Part shown: piece by piece, positions 38,948 through 47,951 of the stretch
Numbering within the stretch: position 1 is the stretch's first letter
How the letters are laid out: the number at the start of each line of letters is the position of its first letter
Assembly: GCA_025656455.1 (NCBI GenBank)
Contig: JAHXHS010000008.1
Location: forward strand, 80,621-144,620
Origin: Candidatus Thiodiazotropha sp. (ex Epidulcina cf. delphinae)
GTDB taxonomy: Bacteria; Pseudomonadota; Gammaproteobacteria; Chromatiales; Chromatiaceae
Length of the DNA stretch: 64,000 bases
Direction: 5' to 3'
The notes under the pieces: model-generated
Databases searched by the model: none
Seen by the model: the letters and a program-made list of their open reading frames with translations, nothing else
What the model was told of the DNA's origin: nothing
Translations under genes and position numbers: made by a program

Positions 38948-40012
38948 TTAGAACCAATCATATGATGGAAAACTACCGCCAATAGCCTTTGCCATGACAT
39001 CATCAATCATTTTAAACGCCTTGCTGCTGTTTGACATGACGATAATCGCCATTTTCTCCTTTGGATAGCCAACGACATAATGCCTGAAGCCCGCCATGTT
39101 TCCCCAATGCCAAAATGACTGATTCGGAACGGTGTCCTGGAGACCCCAACCCAACCCCCACTTCACCCCACTCACTACATTCACCGTCGGCTCCAATAAT
39201 TGTGCCGCAACGCTATCCGGGTCTTTTGAACTGCTCATAATATGGGAGACGAAATTGGCATAGTCCCCAATTGTCGTGTACAAACTCCAGGCGGAATAGC
39301 CAACCCACGCTTCTTTCTTAACTGAAAATTTCTCCTTGTCCTCGCCATAGCTGCTGGCTATATCATCCCTATAGCCGTCTCGCCACCGATAGCTGCTTCT
39401 GCTCATCTCAAGCGGTTCGAAAACAAGTTCCTCGGCCAGCTCGTTCAGACTCTTATTGGTGATATTTTCAACGATCTTTTGTAGATAGAGATAGCCATGG
39501 CCGGAGTATTTAAATGCCTCGCCTGGATTAAAATAGAATTTCTTCTTCTCAGATTTGAGGCCTAAATTCGGCAGTCCCGTCGAGTGGGATAAAACCATCC
39601 TCGCCGTGACTTGGTTAGAGCGCACATCATTTTCTATGACGCTCTCCCCGGTATAGGAGTACAAGGGTTTATCGGGGTCGATTTTTCCTTGCTGCGCCAG
39701 CTTAACCACCAGATAAGCGAAAACCGGCTTTCCTAATGAAGCAGCTTTATAAACTGTATGCGCGTCTACCTCCTCTTTTGACTCGATATCGCGATATCCA
39801 AATGACTTGGATAACGATTTTTCATTATCTCTTATAACGGCAACGGACAGACCAACGATACCCTCTCTATCCATCAGGTCAGGAATAAGCGTACTCAGCG
39901 AATTGGATATCTCATCAATCGGCGTATCGATCAAAAGTGGTCCGTCACGACCGCAGCCGATGCCGATCAATAGAATGGATATCATAATAATATGTTTCAG
40001 GAGGCTACTCAT
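38948..40012 (-). CDS. Serine beta-lactamase-like hydrolase, probable lipoprotein
   Basis: A 354-residue S12/class C beta-lactamase-fold protein. An N-terminal export signal ends in Cys near residue 20 (LLIGIGC), so it is probably a lipoprotein although the lipobox is not classic. The catalytic SxxK is SLGK near residue 93; the usual YxN is YSG (YSGHGYLYL near 168), so the Asn is replaced; the third motif is HWG (FWHWGNMAG near 290). Such proteins are usually esterases or D-amino-acid peptidases, rarely antibiotic-resistance enzymes. The ATG at 40010-40012 has GAGG seven bases upstream. It is 48 bp after the aldolase-Dabb gene, likely in one operon. Confidence 0.85.
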   Translation of the reverse strand: MSSLLKHIIMISILLIGIGCGRDGPLLIDTPIDEISNSLSTLIPDLMDREGIVGLSVAVIRDNEKSLSKSFGYRDIESKEEVDAHTVYKAASLGKPVFAYLVVKLAQQGKIDPDKPLYSYTGESVIENDVRSNQVTARMVLSHSTGLPNLGLKSEKKKFYFNPGEAFKYSGHGYLYLQKIVENITNKSLNELAEELVFEPLEMSRSSYRWRDGYRDDIASSYGEDKEKFSVKKEAWVGYSAWSLYTTIGDYANFVSHIMSSSKDPDSVAAQLLEPTVNVVSGVKWGLGWGLQDTVPNQSFWHWGNMAGFRHYVVGYPKEKMAIIVMSNSSKAFKMIDDVMAKAIGGSFPSYDWF

Positions 40013-40060
40013 GAATTTGCCTCACTCAAAACGCTCGCGGAAGATGTTGGCTGACGTCCC

Positions 40061-41167
40061 TCACTCAACCTCCTCGTAGTCAATACTGATGCGATCACCG
40101 GCGATCGGACGGAACCGCGTATCGGCAAAGGCCAGATGATCAGGGTGATCCCGGTAGCTATCGATGACCGTCTCATCGGAAAAGCGCACCAGCCAGCAAT
40201 ATTGGTAGGCCGCATCCTGGCGCACCGATCGGCCGGTAAATATCCGCCGTACACCAGGGATGCCGCCCAGGGTTTTGCGGCCCTCCGCCATCATGGCAGC
40301 CACCACATCATCCCGAGCTTCATCCACGTTATAGATAATGAGATGTTCCACTTCCCGGCAGGGGCGAGATTCGGCCGACAACTGCTCTGCCCGTCCGGCG
40401 CACCCCCATAGGGTCTGCCGGCGTTCCACCTCGGCGCCGGCGGCTGTCCGCGCGACATCCAGCAATCCACCAAGGCTCAACGCCCCGGAGCTGACAGCCA
40501 GCTCATTCACACGTTGGTTCACAACGTCAATCAAGGCTGTCGCGCAACAGATCCTGGTTACACCTCTATCAATCAACCGCCGGTGGTGTTCGTCGCCCAT
40601 CTCGATATTCAAATAGGCTGTAAGGGGCATTGTCATGTTCGGCTCTAAATCGATCAGTCTCTTCATCTGTGGCTCTGATTCGATATTGAGGACCAGCGAA
40701 TCCACCTTCATTTGCGCCATGCAGTCGTACACTTTACCGGGCATGGCAAGCTCATCGAGATCCAATAAGCCTTCCACTGCGCAATCGCAACCATGGGCCA
40801 ATGCGGCCAGGCTCCCGGTTGACTCGATATAATCGCCGGTAGCTTTGGTCAAGCCATCCAGCATGACACTCCCGCACCCCAAATTGATGGCGCGAATGGC
40901 GGAATCCACCGACACGCCATGACTGAAATGCACCGCCACCGGTACAGTCGCCCGTTTTGCCGCGGCCAGGACAGCGGGCATCATCCACTCCAGATCGATA
41001 TGAGCGAGCGCGGATTCCCTCAGGTTCAGTACAACCGGGGACCCTGTTCTCTCCGAGGCGTCAAGAATGGCCTTTAGATAGTTCAGGTCGGTCAGATCAA
41101 AAGCACCGATGGCATAGGCATTCCGCTGGGCGTGTTCCAGCATATCCCGCATGTTGATCAGAGGCAT
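40061..41167 (-). CDS. Degenerate class II aldolase domain fused to a Dabb domain
   Basis: 368 residues. Residues 1-265 follow the class II fructose-bisphosphate aldolase family closely at the start (MPLINMRDMLEHAQ, YAIGAFDLTDLNYLKAIL) and through VPVAVHFSHG and GCGSVMLDG. However, the HxDH motif reads HFSH, so the acid/base Asp is Ser, and the later zinc-ligand segment LHGGSG is replaced (LTAYLNIEMGDE). Residues about 275-368 form a stress-responsive Dabb barrel (HLIIYNV...GIPGVRRIFTG...YRDHPDHLAF). I know no characterised protein with this fusion. It likely lost aldolase chemistry; binding of a sugar phosphate or a new lyase activity is speculation. Confidence 0.8.
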   Translation of the reverse strand: MPLINMRDMLEHAQRNAYAIGAFDLTDLNYLKAILDASERTGSPVVLNLRESALAHIDLEWMMPAVLAAAKRATVPVAVHFSHGVSVDSAIRAINLGCGSVMLDGLTKATGDYIESTGSLAALAHGCDCAVEGLLDLDELAMPGKVYDCMAQMKVDSLVLNIESEPQMKRLIDLEPNMTMPLTAYLNIEMGDEHHRRLIDRGVTRICCATALIDVVNQRVNELAVSSGALSLGGLLDVARTAAGAEVERRQTLWGCAGRAEQLSAESRPCREVEHLIIYNVDEARDDVVAAMMAEGRKTLGGIPGVRRIFTGRSVRQDAAYQYCWLVRFSDETVIDSYRDHPDHLAFADTRFRPIAGDRISIDYEEVE

Positions 41168-41235
41168 AATTACTATTTCCCAGTTGAATTTCTTAATGTG
41201 TAGTGGATGACATGGGCCGCAACCCAGACATCCAC

Positions 41236-41496
41236 TCAGCCGATCATCCTTTTTAGCTCCAGCTTTCTTTCCTGACTGATATCATTCCAGTGCTTGTCGC
41301 GCAATGCGCCCTCAAACGAATACAAGTAATAACATACAGGCAAGGTCTCATCAGGGTATTTTTCCCTTATCATCCTGTGCGCCTCAGCAGCGCCAACTCT
41401 GCGCAATTCATCTTCGGAGAAAATACCCACCTCGCTTAGCCGTCCGGCAATCTTTTTGCCGATATTTTTTAATTCAATAAGTTTTCTATTCTGCAT
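41236..41496 (-). CDS. Stand-alone TfoX C-terminal domain protein
   Basis: 86 residues matching the TfoX/Sxy C-terminal domain: LKNIGKKIAGRLSEVGIFSEDELRRVGAAEAH is a helix-hairpin-helix-like segment, followed by YYLYSFEGALRDKHW, a typical end. Full TfoX proteins (competence and CRP co-regulators) also have an N-terminal domain, which is absent here; free C-terminal domains are common and of unknown role. I use the ATG at 41494-41496. It overlaps the end of an AT-rich open frame upstream and precedes the aldolase-Dabb gene by 68 bp. Confidence 0.8.
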   Translation of the reverse strand: MQNRKLIELKNIGKKIAGRLSEVGIFSEDELRRVGAAEAHRMIREKYPDETLPVCYYLYSFEGALRDKHWNDISQERKLELKRMIG

Positions 41497-41746
41497 CAAT
41501 ATTTTTACTCAAAAAATCAAATAGCAGTTTAACTTTTTTTTCTCGTATCGTTGAAAAAGAGTGATAAATTGTTACGCCATGTGAAAGTTTGAAAATAGCA
41601 CGACATTCTAAAAGCTTTAGATTTATTTCAGTGTCCACTATTTCATTAACATTAAATATTTGTGGTTTTAAATTAAAAACTATTGGCTGATATTCAGAGT
41701 AAATTGTTAGCGTGTTTTCTTTGAGTTTTGCAATAGCGTGTAAGGT
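41486..41746 (-). pseudogene. AT-rich open frame, 5' end missing (unrecognised)
   Basis: Between an in-frame TAA (41749-41747) and a TAG (41488-41486) an 86-codon frame is open with no ATG, GTG or TTG near its start. The peptide (ECRAIFKLSHGVTIYHSF and similar) looks protein-like and is far more AT-rich than its neighbours. Its end overlaps the TfoX-like start. The 250-bp repeat begins 20 bases upstream, so the gene's front was probably lost when the repeat arrived. It may also be non-coding. Confidence 0.3.
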
Positions 41747-41768
41747 TTACAAATACCGCATTTATAAA

Positions 41769-42017
41769 CTCAAGTTTCGGAGTTCAAATTTAACTCGTTC
41801 CCATGTTCTATGTGGGACCGCACAATGTGAACAGGGCGTAGGGTGCGGCCCTGCCGCACCATGCTGGGTTGCGCTCTTGTTTGCTATGACGGATTTCTTC
41901 ACTTCGCAGCCCCCTGACCCAATACCTTGGGTTCCAGGGCTTCAAGTTACGGTGCGGCAGGGCCGCACCCTACGAAACTCGTAGAACATGGGAACAAGAT
42001 GAACTCCGAAACTTGAG
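41769..42017. repeat. 250-bp palindromic element, copy 3 (inverted, without outer element)
   Basis: CTCAAGTTTCGGAGTTCA at 41769 and its inverse complement ending at 42017 bound a unit nearly identical to the inner elements at 35662 and 38577 but in the opposite orientation. The outer CTAGTG arms are missing, which shows that the 250-bp unit moves or is exchanged independently. Confidence 0.9.
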
Positions 42018-42077
42018 TTATCATGAGTATGGCATTCTACCACCGACCCACACCATCCGATATCAAGGAGCGATATT

Positions 42078-42320
42078 ATGCCAAAGCTCAGGAAAACTCT
42101 GATCTCCCTCGAAACCGCCCCTATTACCGCTGCGTCAGGCGTGCCTGGCTTTGCGATGATGGCCCTAACAGGGGGAGGTATTCGAACACCACCGCCAATG
42201 GATTCAGGACGATCTCCGTTTGGTTATGATACTATCGCAGCTTGCCTTCCATTTCGACCCAGTGAGTCGCGCTAACGAATTGAATCCGCGTGTGATAAAA
42301 AAGAGATAGGTCATTACTTT
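42078..42320 (+). pseudogene. Relic of an IS200-like (RAYT) transposase N-terminus
   Basis: Three frames must be joined to read a transposase-like start. Frame one from ATG 42078 gives MPKLRKTLISLETAP; frame two gives PYYRCVRRAWLCDD and GRY; frame three gives FEHHRQWIQDDLRLVMIL and ends at a stop near 42309. The order (PKPRKT..., PYYHCVSRCVRRAFLC..., EHRRQWIEDRL) is that of REP-associated tyrosine transposases as I recall them. The catalytic part is missing. It stands beside a copy of the 250-bp palindromic repeat, which such an enzyme might once have moved. Confidence 0.55.
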
Positions 42321-42416
42321 CAAGGCAATTGAGGCGGTCCTTCTGAGTTTGTGGTCAGAGCGCCTTGAATCCACAGGGATCCCTAGTGACAAAGCCAAGA
42401 TCGAGGCACAGCAGCC

Positions 42417-44906
42417 ATGGATACAAACGACCCAGGACAACGACGCACACGACTACAGCGTCTAAAGGCCCGGTTTGAAAACCGGCCCGACACCGAACAC
42501 GAACAATCGCTGGTACGAGTGGCCATCGTCCTGGTGGTACTGGTCTACCTGAGCGGGGTCTCTCTGTTCGGCGAACCCTCCGAACCGGCTCGACACGGGC
42601 TGATCATCCTCAGCCTCTTTCTGGCGTTTTCCTTGATGATGATCGCTGCAATCGCACTCAACCCCGGCATCTCCATTGCCCGACGTGTGATCTGCATGTT
42701 TGGCGACATGGGCATAACCACCTATCTCCTCTACTACTACGGGGAGACCATGACGCCCCTCTATATCGTCTATCTCTGGGTCTCCTCCGGCTATGGCCTG
42801 CGTTATGGCAATCGCTACCTCGCCGCTTCCACCACCTTGTCAGCCCTTGGCTTCTTCCTGGTACTGCGCTTCAACGAGGACTGGCAGTCGAACCCCACGA
42901 CCGGCTGGGGCTTGTGGATTGGCCTCATCGTACTGCCCATGTACATCGCATCGCTGCTGGCCAAGCTCTCCCGTGCGCTGACTGCGGCAGAAGCCAATCA
43001 GGCCAAGAGCCGGTTTCTCGCCAACATGAGCCATGAGATCCGCACGCCCATCAACGGCGTGATCGGAACGTTGGAGCTGCTCTGCGCCACGCCGCTGGCG
43101 GAGAAACAACGCTCCCTGATTCATGGGGCCCAGTCCTCGGCCGCTACGTTGCTGCACCTGATCGAGAATGTGCTCGATATCAGTAAGATCGAGGCGAGCC
43201 GCATCACCCTCACAAGCGCCCCTTTCGATCTGCACGCCCTGATCAACGGGGTGGTGAGTCTGTTCGATTACGCGGCCAGTAACAAACAACTGGTGCTGCA
43301 ACGGCGCATCGATCCCGCTTGTCCCTACTGGCTGGCCGGCGATGAGTTCCACCTGCGCCAGGTGCTGGTGAACCTGGTCGACAACGCGGTCAAGTTCACC
43401 GAGCGGGGCCGGATTGAGGTGTGGGTGTCGGCCGATCGGGTTGAACAGGATCGGACCCGACTGCGGATCGAGGTGTCCGATACGGGCATCGGCATCTCCG
43501 AAGAGGCACAGACCTACATCTTCGAGCCGTTTCGCCAGGAAGACGAACGGATCACCCGGCGCTTTGGCGGCACCGGACTCGGCATGAGCATTGCCAAGCA
43601 ACTGACCGAACTGATGGGCGGGGAGCTCAGTGTCTCGAGTGTGGTGGGGCAAGGTAGCCGCTTTACGCTGGTGTTGGACTGTGCGCGGACAGAGGCGCCG
43701 GCGCAGCACCCACCGCTGCATTTCCCCACCGGGGTGCGCGTGATCAGTCGCGACAGCCATCTGATCGGGCGGTTGCGCGGCTGGCTCGGTGAGTGGGGAG
43801 TCTCATGTACGGTGGACCTGGGCGTGACCGGATCGATAACCGAAGCCGTGGCGCTGCTCGATGCGCGGGTGCTTCCCCATCCCGCCATCCTACTTGAGAA
43901 CTATCCGGGGCTGGCCACACGGGATCTGGTGTTGCTGACCGACGAGAGCACGCAGGCCTTCGATTCCCTGACGGCAGGCTACACCGGGATGTTGCGCTTG
44001 CCGCACGATCGGGAACAATTGTATACGGTGATACACAGTTTGCAGGCAGCCACTTTTGACAGTGGCCCGTCATTGCCGGGTTGCGATCAGTCGTGGATCC
44101 ACCCCCTCAAGACCGGCCACATCCTGGTGGCCGAGGACAATTTGACCAATCAGCAGGTAACGTACAGTTTCCTCGAGCAGGTCGGCCATGCGGTGACGGT
44201 GGTCGACGACGGGGAAGCGGCCCTTGGGGTGCTGGAGGCCCAACATTTCGATCTGGCCATCGTGGACATGATGATGCCCGGTCACGGGGGGTTGGAAGTC
44301 ATCAAGCTCTACCGCCATCTGGCGGGTTGCCGGTCGGGGATGCCGTTCATTGTGCTGACTGCGAATGTCAGCGAAGAGGCCAGGGCGGCGTGCGAGGCCC
44401 TGGGGGTAAAGTATCTGAGCAAGCCGGTACGCGGGCGGGACCTCCAGGCGGCGGTGCAGGCATTGCTGATGCCGGGCGAAGGGGGCAAGACCGCCGACCC
44501 CGCCCCCCACGAATCGACTGAGGCGGCGGGCGAGGCAGGCGCGCTGATCGACGAAGCAACCTTTCAGGAACTGGCGGCGCTGTTGAGTCCCGGCCCCCGC
44601 ATGACGACCCTGGTGGCTGCTTTCTGCCAGGATGCCGAAACCCTGCTGGCCAAGATGGCGCAGGCGACCCAGGCGGAGGATTGGCAGCAGACGGTCGATC
44701 ATGCGCACGGACTCAAGGGCGCGGCCCTGGGAATCGGCGCTCAGCAACTGGCCCGTGAGGCCCGTGCGTTGGAGCAGACGATGCGGCAGGGGACGCCCTG
44801 GAGCCCGAAGGAGCCTCTGGCCCGGGTGGAGGCGGCCTATCAGGCAGTACGGACCGCACTACAGGCCCGGGCCGCCCAGCCCCCAGATTCAGGTCGCCTG
44901 CCTTAG
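42417..44906 (+). CDS. RpfC-like membrane hybrid histidine kinase with HPt
   Basis: 829 residues. Five or six membrane segments (about 32-185) form a sensor alike in layout and sequence to the kinase at 6086-8176 (PLYIVYLW...YGLRYGNR against PFYLIYHW...YGTRYGKR). HisKA has its His near 206 ([15 protein letters not shown]), HATPase shows DTGIGIS and GGTGLGMS, a pseudo-receiver lies at about 440-550, a true receiver at 560-680 (VAEDN, VDMMMPG) and an HPt near 715-800 with [10 protein letters not shown]. This is the complete RpfC order, so a DSF-type fatty-acid signal is possible. There is no rpfF or rpfG nearby. Confidence 0.92.
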   Translation: MDTNDPGQRRTRLQRLKARFENRPDTEHEQSLVRVAIVLVVLVYLSGVSLFGEPSEPARHGLIILSLFLAFSLMMIAAIALNPGISIARRVICMFGDMGITTYLLYYYGETMTPLYIVYLWVSSGYGLRYGNRYLAASTTLSALGFFLVLRFNEDWQSNPTTGWGLWIGLIVLPMYIASLLAKLSRALTAAEANQAKSRFLANMSHEIRTPINGVIGTLELLCATPLAEKQRSLIHGAQSSAATLLHLIENVLDISKIEASRITLTSAPFDLHALINGVVSLFDYAASNKQLVLQRRIDPACPYWLAGDEFHLRQVLVNLVDNAVKFTERGRIEVWVSADRVEQDRTRLRIEVSDTGIGISEEAQTYIFEPFRQEDERITRRFGGTGLGMSIAKQLTELMGGELSVSSVVGQGSRFTLVLDCARTEAPAQHPPLHFPTGVRVISRDSHLIGRLRGWLGEWGVSCTVDLGVTGSITEAVALLDARVLPHPAILLENYPGLATRDLVLLTDESTQAFDSLTAGYTGMLRLPHDREQLYTVIHSLQAATFDSGPSLPGCDQSWIHPLKTGHILVAEDNLTNQQVTYSFLEQVGHAVTVVDDGEAALGVLEAQHFDLAIVDMMMPGHGGLEVIKLYRHLAGCRSGMPFIVLTANVSEEARAACEALGVKYLSKPVRGRDLQAAVQALLMPGEGGKTADPAPHESTEAAGEAGALIDEATFQELAALLSPGPRMTTLVAAFCQDAETLLAKMAQATQAEDWQQTVDHAHGLKGAALGIGAQQLAREARALEQTMRQGTPWSPKEPLARVEAAYQAVRTALQARAAQPPDSGRLP

Positions 44907-44968
44907 TTGTGGTTTGGGCGTATTGGGTTGATCGGAACCGGAACGTAAGACATTAGGCCAAATAAAAT

Positions 44969-45011
44969 ATGCTCTTAAAAGCATTTAATTTTAAGTAAAC
45001 AGCTCTTGAGC
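44969..45011 (+). promoter_or_regulatory. Candidate HipB operators
   Basis: Two similar palindromes precede hipB: ATGCTCTTAAAAGCAT (44969-44984) and GCTCTTGAGC (45002-45011), the second touching the start codon region. Both hold GCTCTTnnnnGC-like half sites. HipB-type antitoxins bind such repeats to repress their own operon. Confidence 0.4.
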
Positions 45012-45015
45012 GCAT

Positions 45016-45357
45016 ATGCCAGCAAGAAACATATTAAGTTCCGCCCCCCCCTATCCCGTCGAGCAGGCGCTCAAGCGCCTGGGCGCCAATCTGCGCACGG
45101 CACGGCTGCGCCGTAATCTGACAATCAAGGAAATAGCAGACAAAATCGGCACCGGACCCCGGGCGGTGATGGATGCTGAAAAAGGCAAGCCTTCCACGGG
45201 TATTGTGGTGTACACGGCATTGCTCTGGGCCTATGGCCTGCTGGAACCGTTTTCCGAACTCGCGGACCCGGCGGCCGATGAAGAAGGATTGACACTGGAA
45301 CTTAAGAACGGGCGTGTTCGGGCACGGCCAAGGACGGAACTGGACAATGATTTCTGA
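45016..45357 (+). CDS. hipB: HipB-like XRE-family antitoxin
   Basis: 113 residues with an XRE helix-turn-helix at about 22-80 (LGANLRTARLRRNLTIKEIADKIGTGPRAVMDAEKGKPSTG), the usual HipB layout of DNA binding plus dimer strand. It would repress the hip operon and hold the HipA kinase inactive. The frame is intact and ends 11 bases inside the hipA start (ATG 45347). Since the partner kinase is destroyed here, it may persist only as a regulator or be on the way to loss. Confidence 0.8.
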   Translation: MPARNILSSAPPYPVEQALKRLGANLRTARLRRNLTIKEIADKIGTGPRAVMDAEKGKPSTGIVVYTALLWAYGLLEPFSELADPAADEEGLTLELKNGRVRARPRTELDNDF

Positions 45358-46094
45358 TGCCTCCGCCAAGGAGGAGTGCTTCGTCTATATCACGCCCCCC
45401 GGAGCAATGACGTTTGTAACAGCCGGAAAATTTGTGCTGGAAACAGATCGCACCGGCACACCCTTTGGACGATTTGTTTACGGCAAAAGCTATCTGGAAC
45501 ACCCCAACGCTGTTCCGATCGACCCGGTTGAACTCAAACTCGGAAAATCCACCTACCGCACGAGGACACTGAAAGGCGTTTTTGGCGCATTGCGTGACGC
45601 TGGACCCGATTATTGGGGTCGGCGTGTCATTGAAAAGCACGCAAATAAAGTTCAACTTGGTGAGTTGGACTACCTGCTCTCTTCGCCCGATGACCGCGCT
45701 GGAGCATTGGGGTTCGGTTTGAACGCTACCCCTCCTGCTCCACTCAAGCAATTCAACAAGACGTTGGATTTAGAAAAACTGCAAGGCCTATGACCTGACA
45801 CCTTCCATGCCCATCAGTCTGGACAGGCGGGATCTTGCCATGATCTGCGGCGACTGGGGCCGCTATGCCCATGTGGGCAATCTGGTCTCACAGAGTGAAC
45901 GTTTTTATCTACGTAAAGATCAGGCGATGCGCATAATTGCTGATATGGAGGAACAGGTTGCGGCGACCTGGTATGACACAGCACGACGTACGGGCGTTTC
46001 CGAGCAAGACTGCGAATTTCCCATCCTGCACGACGCCTTGATGGTTTTCAATCACTGGCCAGGCATGCACTATTTCTCTCACCAAGCTCGCTAA
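45347..46094 (+). pseudogene. hipA: HipA toxin kinase with the core deleted
   Basis: The N-terminal 145 residues (45347-45785) read well as HipA (YITPPGAMTFVTAGKFVLE, FGRFVYGKSYL, GVFGALRDAGPDYWGRRVIE). At 45786 the sequence jumps, in another frame, to the C-terminal end AYDLTPSMPISLDRRDLAMICGD (frame 45786-46094), followed by SQSERFYL and the last helix. Roughly half the protein, including the ATP-binding loop and catalytic Asp residues, is absent. HipA normally phosphorylates GltX and causes dormancy; this copy cannot. An internal deletion is the simplest explanation. Confidence 0.85.
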
Positions 46095-46377
46095 GTACGC
46101 CAAGAAGGCATTGTCTGGGAATCCTTTACGGGTTTAGCGATCTTTGCGAGAGTCTCTTTTCGTCGTAGGGTCTCAGCGAGGTATCAGTATCGAGCTCCCC
46201 GCCTGGACCGGCCACCCGGCTGTACGCCGGCACGCCGCCAAAGGAGGTAATTGACGGGTTCAGCGCCACTCAGTAGAGCGTCCCTCTCATCACCCATTCA
46301 AATCCCAGGTAATTTTGAATGGATATCTGTTTAGATTTGTTTAGAGTTTTGTTTAGAGTTTAGAAACCCGTAGGTCA
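46095..46377. other. Gene-free stretch after hipA relic
   Basis: No gene is visible. Bases about 46098-46160 carry fragments (CGCCAAGAAGGC, TTAGCGATCTTTGCGAGAG) like the arms of the 14223-14407 element, so a decayed copy is likely. The rest has no clear structure. Confidence 0.4.
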
Positions 46378-46443
46378 CGTTGCGCAGCTACGTGACACCC
46401 CCCTTGAGTCAGCTAGCCGCTCCGCGTCAACCTGACCTACGAC
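46378..46443. repeat. GTAGGTCACG two-hairpin repeat, copy 2
   Basis: CCGTAGGTCACGTTGCGCAG and the closing CCTGACCTACGAC match the unit at 5914-5988 almost base for base at the ends, with a different centre. Both arms and the inner GTCACGT/ACGTGAC-type stem are kept. Confidence 0.7.
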
Positions 46444-46487
46444 TTTTTTCACCCACTCGAATTGGGGAAGAGCCAAATAAAGTAATA

Positions 46488-46616
46488 ATGAAAATCCAGA
46501 GCATCCATCATTTATCATTGATCGACGCCAATGAGACCCGGCAAGCTTATGTGAACGCCCTTCGCGCTGCCGATCAGCATGATTACGCGCCGCTACCGGC
46601 GTTTGTGCGGTCATAG
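46488..46616 (+). pseudogene. C-terminal fragment of a Fic-family (mobile mystery protein B-like) protein
   Basis: ATG at 46488 opens 42 residues. The end (ETRQAYVNALRAADQHDYAPLPAFVRS) is the typical tail of Fic-domain proteins of the mobile mystery protein B type, where YxxALRAAD..D...L..F.RS closes the chain. The Fic core motif HPFxxGNGR is not present upstream, so only the last helix survives, after a repeat. It is most likely a remnant. Confidence 0.45.
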
Positions 46617-46715
46617 GTTTTCACCAACAAAACGCAACTGCCAATATTGGTGTTTCAGAAAACCTTGAGGCGGATTGGGTCCGGGCTGCGTCGCACCGGA
46701 CCCAACCTAGTGTGA

Positions 46716-47933
46716 TCAATAGGCCGGCGATTCCGCCTCGTAGCGCATTCCCTTCTTGCTACCCTGATCCCGTATGGCATCGTAGAGCTTCTGGTCCAGC
46801 GAGGCGCCGGCGCCACCCGCCGCCTCGACCTTGTCGTGCAGGAAGAGGGCTCGCTGCTCCGCCAGTTCTTTGATCGTCTTGTTGAGCGCGGCGCGGCGCT
46901 CGGCGGACTTTGCGATCACCGCCTTCTGCTCCTGCGGCGACATGGCCTGGATGGGGGCGGGCAGTGCCTCCGGCGCCAGGCTGTCGAGATCCACCCGTCC
47001 GCTGGTGACATCCTCTACCAGCTCGCCTTCGCCCAGCAGATTGGCTGCGCCGCTCTTGGTGGCGTTGAAGGTGGCGCGCCGCGCGCGCGAGGCCACCGAG
47101 GCCTCCTCGTGCAGCTTCTTCGCCGCCGTCTGCTTCATCTCCCGCTTGGCCTTCTCCTCGGCGCTGCCGTAGTAGAGCCGCGTTTCGTCAAGCTCCGCCG
47201 ACAGCTTCGCCAGCCGCTCGTCGTAGGGTGTGGCAATGGCTACCGCATCGCCGCTCTGCGCCACCTGGGCGTAGTGGCCGCCGCCGGTCTGGGCGATCTG
47301 CTGCCACACCTCGCGGGTCACGCCGCTGTGGCCCGCCAGAACGGTATTGACCACTATGCCCCTGGCCTTGGCCGTCGCCAGGGTCTGCGGGTACTTCACG
47401 TCGTCCTGGTAATCCATGTGTGGCGGTGCATCGCCCACCAGAAAGATCACCTTGTAGGCGTTTGGGTCGCTACTCCAGGAGATACGATCCACCGCGTCGG
47501 CCAGCGCCTGGTTGACGCTCTCCGGCCCGTCGCCACCGCCCTCGGCGCGAAACTCCATGAGCTTGGCGTAGACGGAATCGAGATCGGACGAGAGGTCCGT
47601 CAGACGCGTCACATAGGTATCGCCGCGATCCCGATAGGCCACCAGCCCCATCCTGATCTCCGGCGCTGGCTGCGCCTGCGCCAGGGTGGTGGCGATGGAC
47701 CAGATCTTCTCTTTGGCCGCCTGGATCAATCCACCCATGCTGCCGGTGGTATCGAGCGCGAACACCACTTCGACCTTGGGGGGTTCTAGCCTGGCGGTTG
47801 TCTGCTCCGGCCAATAGCCGATGGCTGGAGCCGGCGGTTCAACGTTGGCGGCCATGTTCTTCATGGCGGGATAGAGGGCGATGCCGCCCGCAGTGAAGGC
47901 AAACAGTGCTGCTGCAACGATTTTCGATTTCAT
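46716..47933 (-). CDS. Exported von Willebrand A-domain protein
   Basis: 405 residues. An N-terminal signal or anchor (about residues 4-22) is followed by a VWA domain (about 55-240) with the metal-site motif DTTGSMGGLI near 61, the Thr region LVAYRDRGD and LVGDAPPH. The remaining 160 residues are Ala/Glu/Lys-rich and helical. Nothing shows a sortase signal. AAGGAG lies eight bases before the ATG. It is the last gene of a three-gene unit with a PspA-like protein and a membrane protein, so it probably works at the membrane or in the periplasm, perhaps binding a partner by its metal site. Confidence 0.85.
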   Translation of the reverse strand: MKSKIVAAALFAFTAGGIALYPAMKNMAANVEPPAPAIGYWPEQTTARLEPPKVEVVFALDTTGSMGGLIQAAKEKIWSIATTLAQAQPAPEIRMGLVAYRDRGDTYVTRLTDLSSDLDSVYAKLMEFRAEGGGDGPESVNQALADAVDRISWSSDPNAYKVIFLVGDAPPHMDYQDDVKYPQTLATAKARGIVVNTVLAGHSGVTREVWQQIAQTGGGHYAQVAQSGDAVAIATPYDERLAKLSAELDETRLYYGSAEEKAKREMKQTAAKKLHEEASVASRARRATFNATKSGAANLLGEGELVEDVTSGRVDLDSLAPEALPAPIQAMSPQEQKAVIAKSAERRAALNKTIKELAEQRALFLHDKVEAAGGAGASLDQKLYDAIRDQGSKKGMRYEAESPAY

Positions 47934-47951
47934 GATGCTTCTCCTTTCAAG

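Noticed and set aside
46836..47789. 317-codon plus-strand frame opposite the VWA gene
   Set aside because: Antisense to a gene with a clear VWA domain and Shine-Dalgarno; low-complexity translation.
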